Shown here: piece by piece, positions 34,481 to 42,932 of the stretch | How positions within the stretch are numbered: the first letter of the stretch is position 1 | How the letters are laid out: every line of letters begins with the position of its first letter | Assembly: GCF_947497275.1 (NCBI RefSeq) | Contig: NZ_CANMFS010000008.1 | Location: 62,001 to 126,000, forward strand | Source of the DNA: an uncultured Sulfitobacter sp. | GTDB lineage: Bacteria; Pseudomonadota; Alphaproteobacteria; Rhodobacterales; Rhodobacteraceae | Length of the DNA stretch: 64,000 nt | Direction of reading: 5' to 3' | The notes under the pieces: generated by a model | Databases searched by the model: none | The model's input: only the letters and a program-made list of their open reading frames with translations | Told to the model about the DNA's origin: nothing | Translations under genes and position numbers: made by a program

Positions 34481-35257
34481 ATGAATTTGCTGAAAAAATT
34501 TGGCCTCGCCGTGGGCCTTGCCACTTCTTTGCTGGCACCCCCTGTGATGGCACAATCCGCGCTGAACGATGTTCTGTCTTCCGGGACGCTGAAAGTCGGC
34601 ACGACGGGCGACTGGAACCCGATGTCGGTGCGCGATCCTGCAACGAATTCCTACGTGGGCTATGACATCGACATCATGACGCAGCTTGCGACCGATATGG
34701 GGGTCGCGCTCGAGATGGTGCCGACGGATTGGAAAACGCTGGTGAACGGCGTTGTATCGGGCAATTACCACATGACCGGATCCGCCTCGATCAGCCCCGC
34801 GCGGCTGAAAGCGGCCGGATACTCGCACAGCTACATCGCGGTCGAGATGTTTCCATTCACCACCGAAGACAAGTCGAGCAATTTCAGCGGATGGGACAGC
34901 ATCAACAGGCCAGAGGTGAAGGTCGCCACCACGTTGGGCACTTCGTTCGAGAAGATGGTCAAGGAATGGTTCCCCGAAGCGGAGATCATCGTAGTCGAAG
35001 CGCCCGCGCGCGGGTTTCAGGAAGTTCTGTCGGGCCGTGCGGATGTTTTCGTGACATCCAACATCGAAGGGTCGACCCTGTTGCAGAAGTTCCCGAACGT
35101 GCGCCAGATCGAAGTGTCGCAGGCCCGTGCGCCTACGCCCATCGCAATGCTGCTGCCGCAGACAGATCAGGTCTGGATCAACTACATCAACAGCTGGATC
35201 GAGTTGAAGAAAACCGAAGGCTTCTTCGAGGAAGTCGCCTATAAATGGGGTCTGTAA
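34481..35257 (+). CDS. Family 3 solute-binding protein (PheC/amino-acid binding type)
   Basis: A 258-residue periplasmic protein with a signal peptide (KKFGLAVGLATSLLAPPVMAQ). The mature part opens LNDVLSSGTLKVGTTGDWNP, with YVGYDIDIMTQLATDMGV after it, the SBP_bac_3 signature region. The same fold and opening are found in cyclohexadienyl dehydratase (PheC), so enzyme activity cannot be excluded. Sharing a divergent promoter region with the ABC ATPase/permease pair favours a transport role. GAAGGA precedes the ATG at 34481. A strong terminator follows. Confidence 0.85.
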   Translation: MNLLKKFGLAVGLATSLLAPPVMAQSALNDVLSSGTLKVGTTGDWNPMSVRDPATNSYVGYDIDIMTQLATDMGVALEMVPTDWKTLVNGVVSGNYHMTGSASISPARLKAAGYSHSYIAVEMFPFTTEDKSSNFSGWDSINRPEVKVATTLGTSFEKMVKEWFPEAEIIVVEAPARGFQEVLSGRADVFVTSNIEGSTLLQKFPNVRQIEVSQARAPTPIAMLLPQTDQVWINYINSWIELKKTEGFFEEVAYKWGL

Positions 35258-35280
35258 CGACAGATCAATAGAAACAGGAG

Positions 35281-35312
35281 AGGGCGCCTTGACCATGGGG
35301 GCGCCCTTTTTA
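35281..35312 (+). terminator. Intrinsic terminator after the family 3 binding protein gene
   Basis: AGGGCGCC (35281-35288) pairs with GGCGCCCT (35300-35307) and is followed by a run of T to 35311. It is a textbook rho-independent terminator about 25 bases after the stop codon and ends the plus-strand unit before the MATE gene. Confidence 0.85.
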
Positions 35313-35343
35313 TGCGTTGAATTCCCCCCACGAAAGCACTGCG

Positions 35344-36720
35344 ATGATCGACGAAGACCTCACCCGCGGACCGGTCCCCGGCCATTTTCGCCGTCTGGCG
35401 CTGCCCGCTGCCGTGGGCATGTTGTTCAGCACGCTCTATAATGTCGTCGATACGTTCTATGCGGGGTTCTTTGGCACTCAGGCACAGGCGGGGCTGGCCG
35501 TGGGGTTTCAGGCGTTTTTCATCCTCGTCGCCATCGGTTTCGGAACCGGCGCTGCGTTGAGCGCGCTGGTGGGCAACGCCAAGGGCCGCAGGGATGTGGC
35601 CGATGCGCGGTTCCTCGCGGCGCAGGGCATCGGGTTTGCGGTGCTGGGCACGCTTGCAATGATCGGCGTGGCGCTGCTGACGGGGCCGTCTTTGATTGCG
35701 CTGGTGTCGGAGCCGGGCGGTTACCGCGAGGCGGGACTCGCCTATTTCACTTGGCTGATCCTCGCGCTGCCCGCGTTCATCATAGGCTACGGCGGTAACG
35801 GGATCTTGCAGGCACGCGGCGATACCCGGTCGATGCAGCGTGCGCTGACGGTGGCGTTCTTCGTTAATGTCGGTCTTAATCCGTTGTTGATGTACGGTAT
35901 TCCAGGAGTCGTACCCGGCATGGGCTTCAACGGCATCGCGCTTGCGACAGTGATCAGCCAGTCCGGAGTCGCGATCTTTATCCTCAGCCGTATTTTCGGA
36001 CGCGCCGTCATGGCCGACCTGCGGCTGCACGAGTTCATTCCGTCGCCCGCAAAATACTATGAAATTGGCGCGCAGGCGTTTCCGTCCGCGTTTGCGCTTC
36101 TGGTGACTTTTTCCAGTGCCTTCATCGTGCAGTACGCTTTGAAAGAATATGGCGCGGCGGCACTTGCGGCCTATGGCATCACCATGCGCATCGAGCAGTT
36201 GTTCCTGCTGCCGGCGCTGGGCGTCGCCATCGCGCTGGTCCCCATCGCAGCGCAGAATTTCGGTGCCGGAGAGTACGACCGCGTGCGCGCTGCGTTCCAC
36301 CGCTGCTGGATCATGGGTGTCATGGGCACGACCTGCGCGTTTCCGTTTCTGTGGTTCGGCGGTGGTCTGGCGGCGTCGCTTTTCTCGGACGATCCGGAAG
36401 TCATCAGAATATGTGCCCTGTTCCTCAAGGTAGAGGCGGTTATTCTGCCGGTTTACGTCGTGCTTTTCTCGATCAATTCCCTGCTGCAGGCACTAAAGAA
36501 AGCGCATTTGACCATGTGGATCGGGATCTATCGCCAGTGGATCGGCATCGCCGCGTTCATCTGGCTGTTCACGCAAGTAGTCGACTGGGGGCTGACGGGC
36601 GTCCGCATCGGGATCGCAGCCGGCGTCGGGACCGGAATGCTGGTGTCTCTTGTCATCGTTGCCCGCGTCGCAGGGGCGCGTATCGGCGGCCTTGGTCAGT
36701 CTGTCGTGCAGACGACTTAG
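35344..36720 (+). CDS. MATE-family efflux transporter
   Basis: A 458-residue, 12-helix transporter of the MatE family. The first repeat begins FRRLALPAAVGMLFSTLYNVVDTFYAGFFG, with the characteristic 'D.ff.G..g' pattern, and GYGGNGILQARGDTRSMQRA lies at the end of the loop between helices. The second half repeats the fold from about residue 230. Na+ or H+ driven export of small organic cations or metabolites is known for the family. I prefer the ATG at 35344 to an in-frame TTG at 35317. It starts just after the terminator, so it has its own promoter or reads through. Confidence 0.87.
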   Translation: MIDEDLTRGPVPGHFRRLALPAAVGMLFSTLYNVVDTFYAGFFGTQAQAGLAVGFQAFFILVAIGFGTGAALSALVGNAKGRRDVADARFLAAQGIGFAVLGTLAMIGVALLTGPSLIALVSEPGGYREAGLAYFTWLILALPAFIIGYGGNGILQARGDTRSMQRALTVAFFVNVGLNPLLMYGIPGVVPGMGFNGIALATVISQSGVAIFILSRIFGRAVMADLRLHEFIPSPAKYYEIGAQAFPSAFALLVTFSSAFIVQYALKEYGAAALAAYGITMRIEQLFLLPALGVAIALVPIAAQNFGAGEYDRVRAAFHRCWIMGVMGTTCAFPFLWFGGGLAASLFSDDPEVIRICALFLKVEAVILPVYVVLFSINSLLQALKKAHLTMWIGIYRQWIGIAAFIWLFTQVVDWGLTGVRIGIAAGVGTGMLVSLVIVARVAGARIGGLGQSVVQTT

Positions 36721-36770
36721 CGGCGCGCCCGACCGTTAAAGCCGCGCGCGCCGTCAGAGTGCAGAGCGCG

Positions 36771-38078
36771 TCAACCAGCCCATTCGGGCAGGAAAAGCAC
36801 GATCTGCGGGAAGGCAACGAGCCCCGCGATGATGACCAGATCGATGATTACGAACCAGAACACCCCGCGGAAGATGCTCGATAGTGATGCGATGTTGCCG
36901 ACGACGCCCTTGATGACGAACACGTTCATCCCCATGGGCGGCGTTATCATCCCGATCTCCAGCAGTTTGACCAGAACGACACCGAACCACAGCAGGCTAT
37001 AGCCCGTCTCGTCCACCAGCGGCAGAACGATCGGCAGGGTCAAGAGCATCGCGCCTACCGGTTCCAGCATCATGCCGAGCAGCAGATAGACAACGACAAT
37101 GCCGAAGATGATCAGGATAGGCGAGGCACCGAACGACAGGATCGCGTCCGACATCGCGTCACCGATGCCCGAGAGCGCCAGAAAGCGGGTCAGCAGGCTG
37201 GCCCCGACTGCGATGATCAGAAGGGCCGCGGTAGTGGTCAGCGTTTCCGTGACGGCCATGCGCAGCGCCTTGAACGTCAGCGTGCGGTAGATCAGGGCCA
37301 CCAAGGTGGACAGGAACGCGCCGATGGCACCTGCTTCGGTGGGGGTGAAGGCGCCGCCGAAAAGACCCGCAAAGACACCGATCACGATCAGCAGAACCGG
37401 CCATGTCTGGCCCAGCGCACGGATCTTCTCGGCCGCTGTTGCCTTGCTTTCGACCGGAGGGGCCAGCTTGGGGTTCAGCCAGACGCGCACCATGATCAAC
37501 ACGATATAGGCCAAAAGCGTGATCACCCCGACGACGAGGCCACCGAGGAAAAGCTGGCTGACCGACTGGCGCGCGATGATGCCGTAAAGGATCATCAGGA
37601 TCGAGGGTGGAATGAGCGCGCCGATGGTGCCCGCAGCGGCGACCGTCCCGGTGGCAAGCTCACCGCTGTATTTGTGGCGCATCATTTCTGGGACCGCAAT
37701 CTTGCCCATGGCGGCCGAGCACGCGACCGACGATCCGGTGACGGCGGCAAACCCCGCACAGCCGAATACGGACGCGATGGCAAGCCCGCCCGGAAGGCCC
37801 GACAGCCAGATCTGTGCCGCGCTGAACAGCCCTTGGGTAAGCCGTGTGTGATAGCAGATGAACCCCATGAACAGGAATGCCGGGATCGAACTGAGCACCC
37901 ATGAATTTGCGAAATTGTAGGGTACGATGCCCAGGCTGCCCCAGGCGATGTTCCAGTTGAACATCGACCACAACCCGCCGAACGAGACCGCGATCAGCGC
38001 GACGCCGATCGGGATCCGCATCAGGATCAGAAAGAAGAGAATGCCGACAAAGATGGCGGCGATCTGGAGTTCGGTCAT
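36771..38078 (-). CDS. dctM: TRAP transporter large permease (DctM)
   Basis: A 435-residue, 12-helix membrane protein. Family hallmarks are MRIPIGVALIAVSFGGLW near the N-terminus, FGCAGFAAVTGSSVACSAAMG, TVAAAGTIGALIPPSILMILYG and, near the end, MITPPMGMNVFVIKG. It couples Na+ flow to uptake of organic acids and related compounds. The start at 38078 overlaps the DctQ stop (ATGA), although the frame is open further upstream. It is convergent with the MATE gene. Confidence 0.92.
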   Translation of the reverse strand: MTELQIAAIFVGILFFLILMRIPIGVALIAVSFGGLWSMFNWNIAWGSLGIVPYNFANSWVLSSIPAFLFMGFICYHTRLTQGLFSAAQIWLSGLPGGLAIASVFGCAGFAAVTGSSVACSAAMGKIAVPEMMRHKYSGELATGTVAAAGTIGALIPPSILMILYGIIARQSVSQLFLGGLVVGVITLLAYIVLIMVRVWLNPKLAPPVESKATAAEKIRALGQTWPVLLIVIGVFAGLFGGAFTPTEAGAIGAFLSTLVALIYRTLTFKALRMAVTETLTTTAALLIIAVGASLLTRFLALSGIGDAMSDAILSFGASPILIIFGIVVVYLLLGMMLEPVGAMLLTLPIVLPLVDETGYSLLWFGVVLVKLLEIGMITPPMGMNVFVIKGVVGNIASLSSIFRGVFWFVIIDLVIIAGLVAFPQIVLFLPEWAG

Positions 38079-38623
38079 ATCACTTCCTCGTCGGACAGAT
38101 AGGGATCTTCGATGGTGAGGCTGCTCAGACCCGTTTCCCGGCCGGTGACCATGCCGTAGATTTTCCACAGCGCCACAAGTGCCATCAGGCCAAAGCCGAG
38201 AGGCAGCACGAAGTAGGTGGGCCAGGTGATGATCTTGCCGCCAGCCTCGATCGAGTAGGAGCCGGTGGCGTATTTCGCCATCGCTTCCTGCCCGGTGCGG
38301 ACCGCAACGGTTGCGGTAACGATGAACGTGATCAGTGACGCGAAAACCGCGATCACCGACTGCACCTTGGTGGGGAACCGTTCGACCAGCAGTTCAACAG
38401 CGATATGGCTGTCCTTTTCCTCGACCGCCGCGAGCGGCAGGAAGGCGATGGCGACCATGTAGAATGCCGAAACATACAGGATCGTCGCGTTCAGCGGCGT
38501 CTCGAATACGAACCGCATCGCGACGTCGATTGTGACATGGCAAACCAGCAGCACCACCATGATGCCCGCGACCGAGGAAAGGCCGGTGATCAGCCATGAA
38601 ATAGCCTTGCCGATAGCTTTCAT
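38075..38623 (-). CDS. dctQ: TRAP transporter small permease (DctQ)
   Basis: A 182-residue protein with four helices, typical of DctQ. VCHVTIDVAMRFVFETPLN marks the end of helix 1, and AVEEKDSHIAVELLVERFPTK is the conserved cytoplasmic segment between helices 2 and 3. The C-terminus overlaps dctM by four bases. It is separated from the binding-protein gene by a terminator-like hairpin, so expression of the membrane part is likely lower than that of DctP. Confidence 0.9.
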   Translation of the reverse strand: MKAIGKAISWLITGLSSVAGIMVVLLVCHVTIDVAMRFVFETPLNATILYVSAFYMVAIAFLPLAAVEEKDSHIAVELLVERFPTKVQSVIAVFASLITFIVTATVAVRTGQEAMAKYATGSYSIEAGGKIITWPTYFVLPLGFGLMALVALWKIYGMVTGRETGLSSLTIEDPYLSDEEVI

Positions 38624-38649
38624 GGGTCAATTCCAGATTGTTGGGGAAG

Positions 38650-38679
38650 GGAAAACGGGCGCCCGAAAAGGGCGCCCGT
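38650..38679 (-). terminator. Terminator/attenuator between dctP and dctQ
   Basis: ACGGGCGCCC (38655-38664) and GGGCGCCCGT (38670-38679) form a perfect 10-bp stem with a 5-base loop. On the minus strand it is followed by TTTTCCC. It stands between dctP and the two permease genes and probably stops most transcripts or stabilises the dctP message. Confidence 0.78.
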
Positions 38680-38697
38680 CGTTACACGCTTTCAGGC

Positions 38698-39852
38698 TTA
38701 CTGGCCGTATGTCGCGGGGTCGACCTTGGACAGAACTTCGTCCCAGTACAGTTGCTGCAACGCCTCGTTGCTGTCGACGTCCGCAACCAGACCGTTCCAC
38801 TTTTCGAGCAGCGCTGGGAACGCGTCAGCGATCTCTCCGGCGCGTGCGACGTCGTAGGTGTCCTTGAAAAGGGCCGATACGGTTTCGAGATCCTGCTTCA
38901 CGAACTCCTGTACGGCTGCGGTCAGTTCCGGCTCTGCCTGGTGGATGTTGATGCCCTTGTCCCGCGCGTTCTGGATCGCGGTCGCGTCATCTGTGTAGAA
39001 GTTCCAGGTGGTGTTCGCTGTCATGTGGCTGCCGCCCCACAAAAGCACTTCGCGCGAAGCGTCGTCCATGCCCTTCCAGCGATCAAGGTTGATGTTGGCG
39101 CTTGCGACACCGGCGAAAGCACCGCCCGGCACGCCCAGTGTGATGTCGGTGACGACCTCATGCAGGTTGTAGTTGGTAAGCTCGGGCGCGCTGAGCATGG
39201 CGCAGTCGAGAATGCCCTGATCGAGCGCCTCATAGACTTCGCTGACTGGCAAGCGTACGCCCTGAGCGCCGAAATGTTCGGCAAAGCGGACGAACCCGGC
39301 ACCACCGGCACGCAGCCGCTTACCCTTGAGATCTTCGATCGACGTGACTTTTACATCTTTGCACAGCATGTTGTAGAGCGGCGTCACACCGGCACCGGTC
39401 CAGACCTGATTTTGCGCCTTGAACTCTTCGAGGCATTCGGGACAATCGTTCAACGTGTATTCCAGCATCGCACCGGTAAACGCGAGCGGCTCCTTGCCGT
39501 TGGGATTCTCGACAAGGTTGATGAGCAGGTTCATCTCGTGCAGGAACAGGTTGGTCGGGTATTCTGCGGCGAAATACGGGGTCAGCACAAAACCTACGTC
39601 GGCCAAGCCATCACGCACACCCGCGCTGGTTTCCGAAAGGCTCAGCAGCGACATCGGAAAACCGGTGGCCGTCACTTCGCCGTCCGAACGCTCTTCGATT
39701 GCTGCGGCGTAATTGTCGACCGCCTGACCCACGGCTGAGGTGTTCGGATAGCCGTAGGCAAAGTTGAGCCGTTCTTTCGCCACGGCCTGTCCGGCAACTG
39801 CGGATGCGACGAGCGTCGCGGCAAGCGTCAGGTTGATTTTGGGTGTTTTCAT
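38698..39852 (-). CDS. dctP: TRAP transporter substrate-binding protein (DctP family)
   Basis: A 384-residue periplasmic protein with a signal peptide (KINLTLAATLVASAVAGQAVA). The mature part starts KERLNFAYGYPNTSAVGQAV. The conserved LKGKRLRAGGAGFVRFAEHFGAQ segment near residue 160 contains the family's arginine that binds a carboxylate. A loop with two cysteines (LNDCPECLEEF) may be disulfide-linked. GGAGGAG precedes the ATG at 39852. It is divergent from a TetR-type regulator that probably controls it. Confidence 0.9.
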   Translation of the reverse strand: MKTPKINLTLAATLVASAVAGQAVAKERLNFAYGYPNTSAVGQAVDNYAAAIEERSDGEVTATGFPMSLLSLSETSAGVRDGLADVGFVLTPYFAAEYPTNLFLHEMNLLINLVENPNGKEPLAFTGAMLEYTLNDCPECLEEFKAQNQVWTGAGVTPLYNMLCKDVKVTSIEDLKGKRLRAGGAGFVRFAEHFGAQGVRLPVSEVYEALDQGILDCAMLSAPELTNYNLHEVVTDITLGVPGGAFAGVASANINLDRWKGMDDASREVLLWGGSHMTANTTWNFYTDDATAIQNARDKGINIHQAEPELTAAVQEFVKQDLETVSALFKDTYDVARAGEIADAFPALLEKWNGLVADVDSNEALQQLYWDEVLSKVDPATYGQ

Positions 39853-39926
39853 GGTGCTCCTCCAAGCGTATGCAGTTTTGTCCGGCACGCGATGTGCCGG
39901 ATGCAGGGATCATTTTTTGTTTTGCT

Positions 39927-39953
39927 CCGCGACCCACTCTTCTTGGGTCGCGG
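39927..39953. promoter_or_regulatory. Perfect 9-bp inverted repeat upstream of dctP (TetR operator candidate)
   Basis: CCGCGACCC (39927-39935) and GGGTCGCGG (39945-39953) are perfect inverted repeats with a 9-base spacer, in the divergent region between dctP and the TetR gene. No T run follows on either strand in the direction that would make it a terminator. Size and position suit a repressor operator, although a 5'-leader hairpin of dctP is equally possible. Confidence 0.38.
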
Positions 39954-40198
39954 TGGGTGATATCCCGGTTTGGGCTGGCAGACCAACATTCCCGGTAGTA
40001 TGCTAACCTCTACATGCCGCGCGCGGGTGTCAATACGAATATCCGTGATGCGCCCGTCCGGCGCGGGATGTAGGAGGAATTGCAGATGTGCATGCGCGTT
40101 GCCCCGACTTGAGGAGGTAGGGGGGAACGCGCCACTGTCCACGGGAAAATTATGGAACAGTCACATCGCAGGAGAGGAAAAACGGGGGGAGACAGCTT

Positions 40199-40828
40199 GT
40201 GAACAAGCATCAGGCGCTATCGGCTGGCAAGGCGGAGAGCCTTCAGCAAATCACCGACGCGGCAGCGCAATGTTTCATGGCGAAGGGGCTGGAAAAAGCG
40301 ACAATCGACGATATCGCGGACGTGCTCGGCGCGACCAAGGGGCGGGTGTATCATCACTTCCGCTCCAAGAACGCGATCTATTTCGCGGTGCACCGACAGG
40401 CGATGCAATATTGTTTCGACGCGGTCGAGCCGGTCCTGAAACAGGACATCCCAGCCGACGAAAAGCTGTTTCGGATGGCGGTTGCCCATGCGCATGTGAT
40501 GATGGACACCTTACCATATCAGCGCAGTATTCGTCTTGGCGTGGACATCTATCTGCGCGGTCCGACCACGCAGGCCGAGCGGGAGGTGCTGACAGAACTG
40601 ATCGAGCAGCGCAACGGCTATGAAAACCTGTTCCGCGACGTGCTCCGGTCGGGCAAGGCCGCCGGAACGCTTGACGTACCCAATGTGGACCTTGCCGGCC
40701 GCGCGGTGATGGGTGCGCTCAACGGTCTGGTCGACTGGTACCGGATTCGCCCCGATCAAAGTGCCGCAGACCGGGCTGCCATCGCGGATGGCCTCGCGCA
40801 TACGATCATTTACGGCATCAAGGCGTAG
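40199..40828 (+). CDS. TetR-family transcriptional regulator
   Basis: A 209-residue regulator. The N-terminal helix-turn-helix spans about 15-60: ITDAAAQCFMAKGLEKATID, then DIADVLGATKGRVYHHFRSK. The effector domain is followed by conserved NGLVDWYR near the C-terminus, as in TetR_C_33/FadR-like members that sense acyl-CoAs. It starts with GTG at 40199, with GGGAG upstream. Divergent from dctP, it is the likely repressor of the TRAP operon. Confidence 0.87.
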   Translation: MNKHQALSAGKAESLQQITDAAAQCFMAKGLEKATIDDIADVLGATKGRVYHHFRSKNAIYFAVHRQAMQYCFDAVEPVLKQDIPADEKLFRMAVAHAHVMMDTLPYQRSIRLGVDIYLRGPTTQAEREVLTELIEQRNGYENLFRDVLRSGKAAGTLDVPNVDLAGRAVMGALNGLVDWYRIRPDQSAADRAAIADGLAHTIIYGIKA

Positions 40829-40836
40829 CCTGCGTG

Positions 40837-41085
40837 TTATGCAGCGAGCACGAGATACCGTGCGATCCCATAGAGGTAGAGGGCCGAGAAGACGATATTG
40901 ATGTACTTCAGCTGCGGCTCGGCGCGCAGCCAGCCGCAGTACACCCAGATCAGACAGAACGGCAACCCCAGCAACATCGCTGCCAGCTGCCAATTCTGAA
41001 CGATCGAAATTGTGCTGCACAGGCCAAGCGTAAACGCCAGCCATTTCAGGTGCTGCTCGTACCGAGCCAGGTTCGCATACGTCAT
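40837..41085 (-). CDS. Small membrane protein, function unknown
   Basis: An 82-residue hydrophobic protein with about three membrane helices: HLKWLAFTLGLCSTISIVQ, LAAMLLGLPFCLIWVYCGWL and YINIVFSALYLYGIARYLVL. The last helix, with 'YGIARY', recalls the end of PnuC/SemiSWEET-like small transporters, but the match is too short to assign. The ATG at 41085 gives the compact hydrophobic protein; the open frame upstream is not hydrophobic. It is convergent with the TetR gene, 8 bases apart. Confidence 0.5.
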   Translation of the reverse strand: MTYANLARYEQHLKWLAFTLGLCSTISIVQNWQLAAMLLGLPFCLIWVYCGWLRAEPQLKYINIVFSALYLYGIARYLVLAA

Positions 41086-41552
41086 TTTCAGAGAATCCAG
41101 ATCACCAGCGCCGTGAACCCGGCGTTCTGGTGCGCCAATACTAGCGGCATCGGGCGTTTCGCGCAATATCGCGCGGGCCGGATGTGACAGGGGGAGGGTA
41201 TGATGCCGCGTGAAAATCAGGTTCGCCCGGGCGTTCGGTTTACGGTCGTATAAACCTTGTCTGGTTCGTAGGGAATACCGCACATTTGGTGCCGTCGCGC
41301 ACCCCAGAGGATCCGACACATCAGTGCAATCTGGCCCTCTGCGCAAAACTGGCGATCTGACAGGGTGCTGGAGTGATCTGAGACCGAACAGCTGTCTCCG
41401 GCGTATTTGGAGAGCATTTGATGCGAATGGCTCGGGGGGCTTTGGGGATTGTTTACGAACCGCCTTTACAAGCGGCGGCGAGTGTTGCGCCGAAAGTGAC
41501 CCTCTTTTGTGCGCGGTTTCGTTCCCCGCACTGGTTGAAACGGGGACGCGCC
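41086..41552. other. 467-base intergenic region upstream of the Hint gene, no gene supported
   Basis: No open frame here has a start, ribosome site or motif I trust. The GC content falls from about 41200 onward and stays low into the next gene. The region must hold the promoters of the small membrane protein (leftward) and the Hint protein (rightward). Confidence 0.45.
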
Positions 41553-42557
41553 ATGGCGACAGTTTTTGATTTTCTTGAACTTACAGACATCAGCGAGAAT
41601 ACCACGTATTCTCACGCTGCGGGAAACCTCCTGAGTGTCGTGGATCAGGTAAGCTCCTCGGATTTGAATGACAATGAGTTCGATGAGGGTGACGATATTC
41701 TGATCGGCGGTGTTTCCTACAACATCGATCTGATTCAGAAACCGTCTTCTGGCGGCAAGTTCACTCTCGGGGATGGAAGCCAGCAGACCTTTGGTTCCGG
41801 CATGGAAATCAATCTTGATGTGGTCTTTCTGACTGTTTCAAACGGCGGTGATGTCAGACATTTTGCCATACCCAACGACAGCTATGGCGACATGAATGTG
41901 CAGTCGATTCAGATTGGTGAACTCAGACACAGCAGATTCAATGACGTTAAACTGATATCGACATCGAACAATGAGGTGAATGCAGTCTGTTTCGCAGATG
42001 GTACCATGATCAAAACCCCGAACGGTGAGACCGCCGTTGAAAAAATTGAGATCGGCAACCTCGTTCTGACACGCGATAACGGCGTGCAACCCGTCCGGGC
42101 AATACTGGTTCGAAAACTGGATTTCAGAACTGCACCGGAACGGTTGAAGCCAATCGCATTTTCAAAGGATTCCCTTGGTCCGAGCCGTCCGCACAGCAAG
42201 CTTTGCGTATCTCCACAGCACCGTATGCTGGTGGTGGACCCGTCGGGGAACATGGTCCTGGTGCCTGCCAAAGCGCTGCTTCCAAGGCGAGGAGTTCGCG
42301 TGGCACACGGCAGACGTCAGGTGACCTATATCCATCTCGTTTTCTCTGCGCATCAGATTATCTACGCAAATGGCACCCCGACAGAGAGCTTCTTTCCGGG
42401 CCGTATGGCGATGGAGGCGATCCCGGAGACCTGCCGTGCCGAAATTCAGGATTTATTCGGCGAAGATGTGGCAAGTGACACGGGCAACCACAGGAAGGCC
42501 GCTGCCCCGGTATTGCGTGTTCAGGAAGCACAGCGTCGAATGTCGAGCTTTCCCTAA
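41553..42557 (+). CDS. Hint-domain protein
   Basis: A 334-residue protein. The N-terminal ~145 residues are acidic and beta-like with no known motif (LLSVVDQVSSSDLNDNEFDE). The Hint (Hedgehog/intein) domain begins at the cysteine of AVCFADGTMIKTPNGETAVE near 145 and includes LVLTRDNGVQPVR, CVSPQHRMLV and SAHQIIYANGTPTESFFPG. The C-terminal tail is short, so classical protein splicing is unlikely; such proteins are frequent in marine Rhodobacterales and largely uncharacterised. GC is visibly lower than in neighbouring genes, suggesting transfer. An in-frame ATG at 41418 is an alternative start. Confidence 0.78.
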   Translation: MATVFDFLELTDISENTTYSHAAGNLLSVVDQVSSSDLNDNEFDEGDDILIGGVSYNIDLIQKPSSGGKFTLGDGSQQTFGSGMEINLDVVFLTVSNGGDVRHFAIPNDSYGDMNVQSIQIGELRHSRFNDVKLISTSNNEVNAVCFADGTMIKTPNGETAVEKIEIGNLVLTRDNGVQPVRAILVRKLDFRTAPERLKPIAFSKDSLGPSRPHSKLCVSPQHRMLVVDPSGNMVLVPAKALLPRRGVRVAHGRRQVTYIHLVFSAHQIIYANGTPTESFFPGRMAMEAIPETCRAEIQDLFGEDVASDTGNHRKAAAPVLRVQEAQRRMSSFP

Positions 42558-42932
42558 CAGCCGCCCAGCGAAGATGACACGGTTCGAGAAATTTATAAGC
42601 CTCGCATTTTCCAGTACCGGCTGCGCGCAATAGGATTGGTGGTTTCACAGGACTAAATGGAAACAGCCGGCTACAAGACTTGGTGCCGCCTGAGTTCTTC
42701 TTGGCGCGTTGGGCGAAGCCATCAATTCCCGGCAGATGATAATCAGTAGAGTAAGCGTATCGAGATCGAACCCGTAGAACAGCCGAGCATTGCCTTTTGC
42801 CTACCGAGCACCTCGCCCCCTGATTGCCGTAACCCGAAGGGAACAGCGGCATCTGCTGTGATCAAGCACAGGATTTTAACGGTATCGGCTCAAAACAGAT
42901 CCACGAAACCTGTCATGGCGGTCGCTCGGGCT
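42558..42932. other. 375-base intergenic region between convergent genes, no gene supported
   Basis: The region between the Hint gene and the acyl-CoA synthetase gene has mixed, lower GC content and only fragmentary open frames. I recognise no protein remnant, terminator hairpin or repeat in it. Confidence 0.45.

Noticed and set aside
36721-36753. CGGCGCGC / GCGCGCCG inverted repeat between the MATE and dctM genes
   Set aside because: The position suits a terminator but there is a long loop and no T run, and such GC-only repeats are common by chance here.
42358-42852. 164-residue minus-strand open frame past the end of the Hint gene
   Set aside because: It overlaps the Hint gene and has no recognisable sequence; I could not support it as a transposase or phage remnant.
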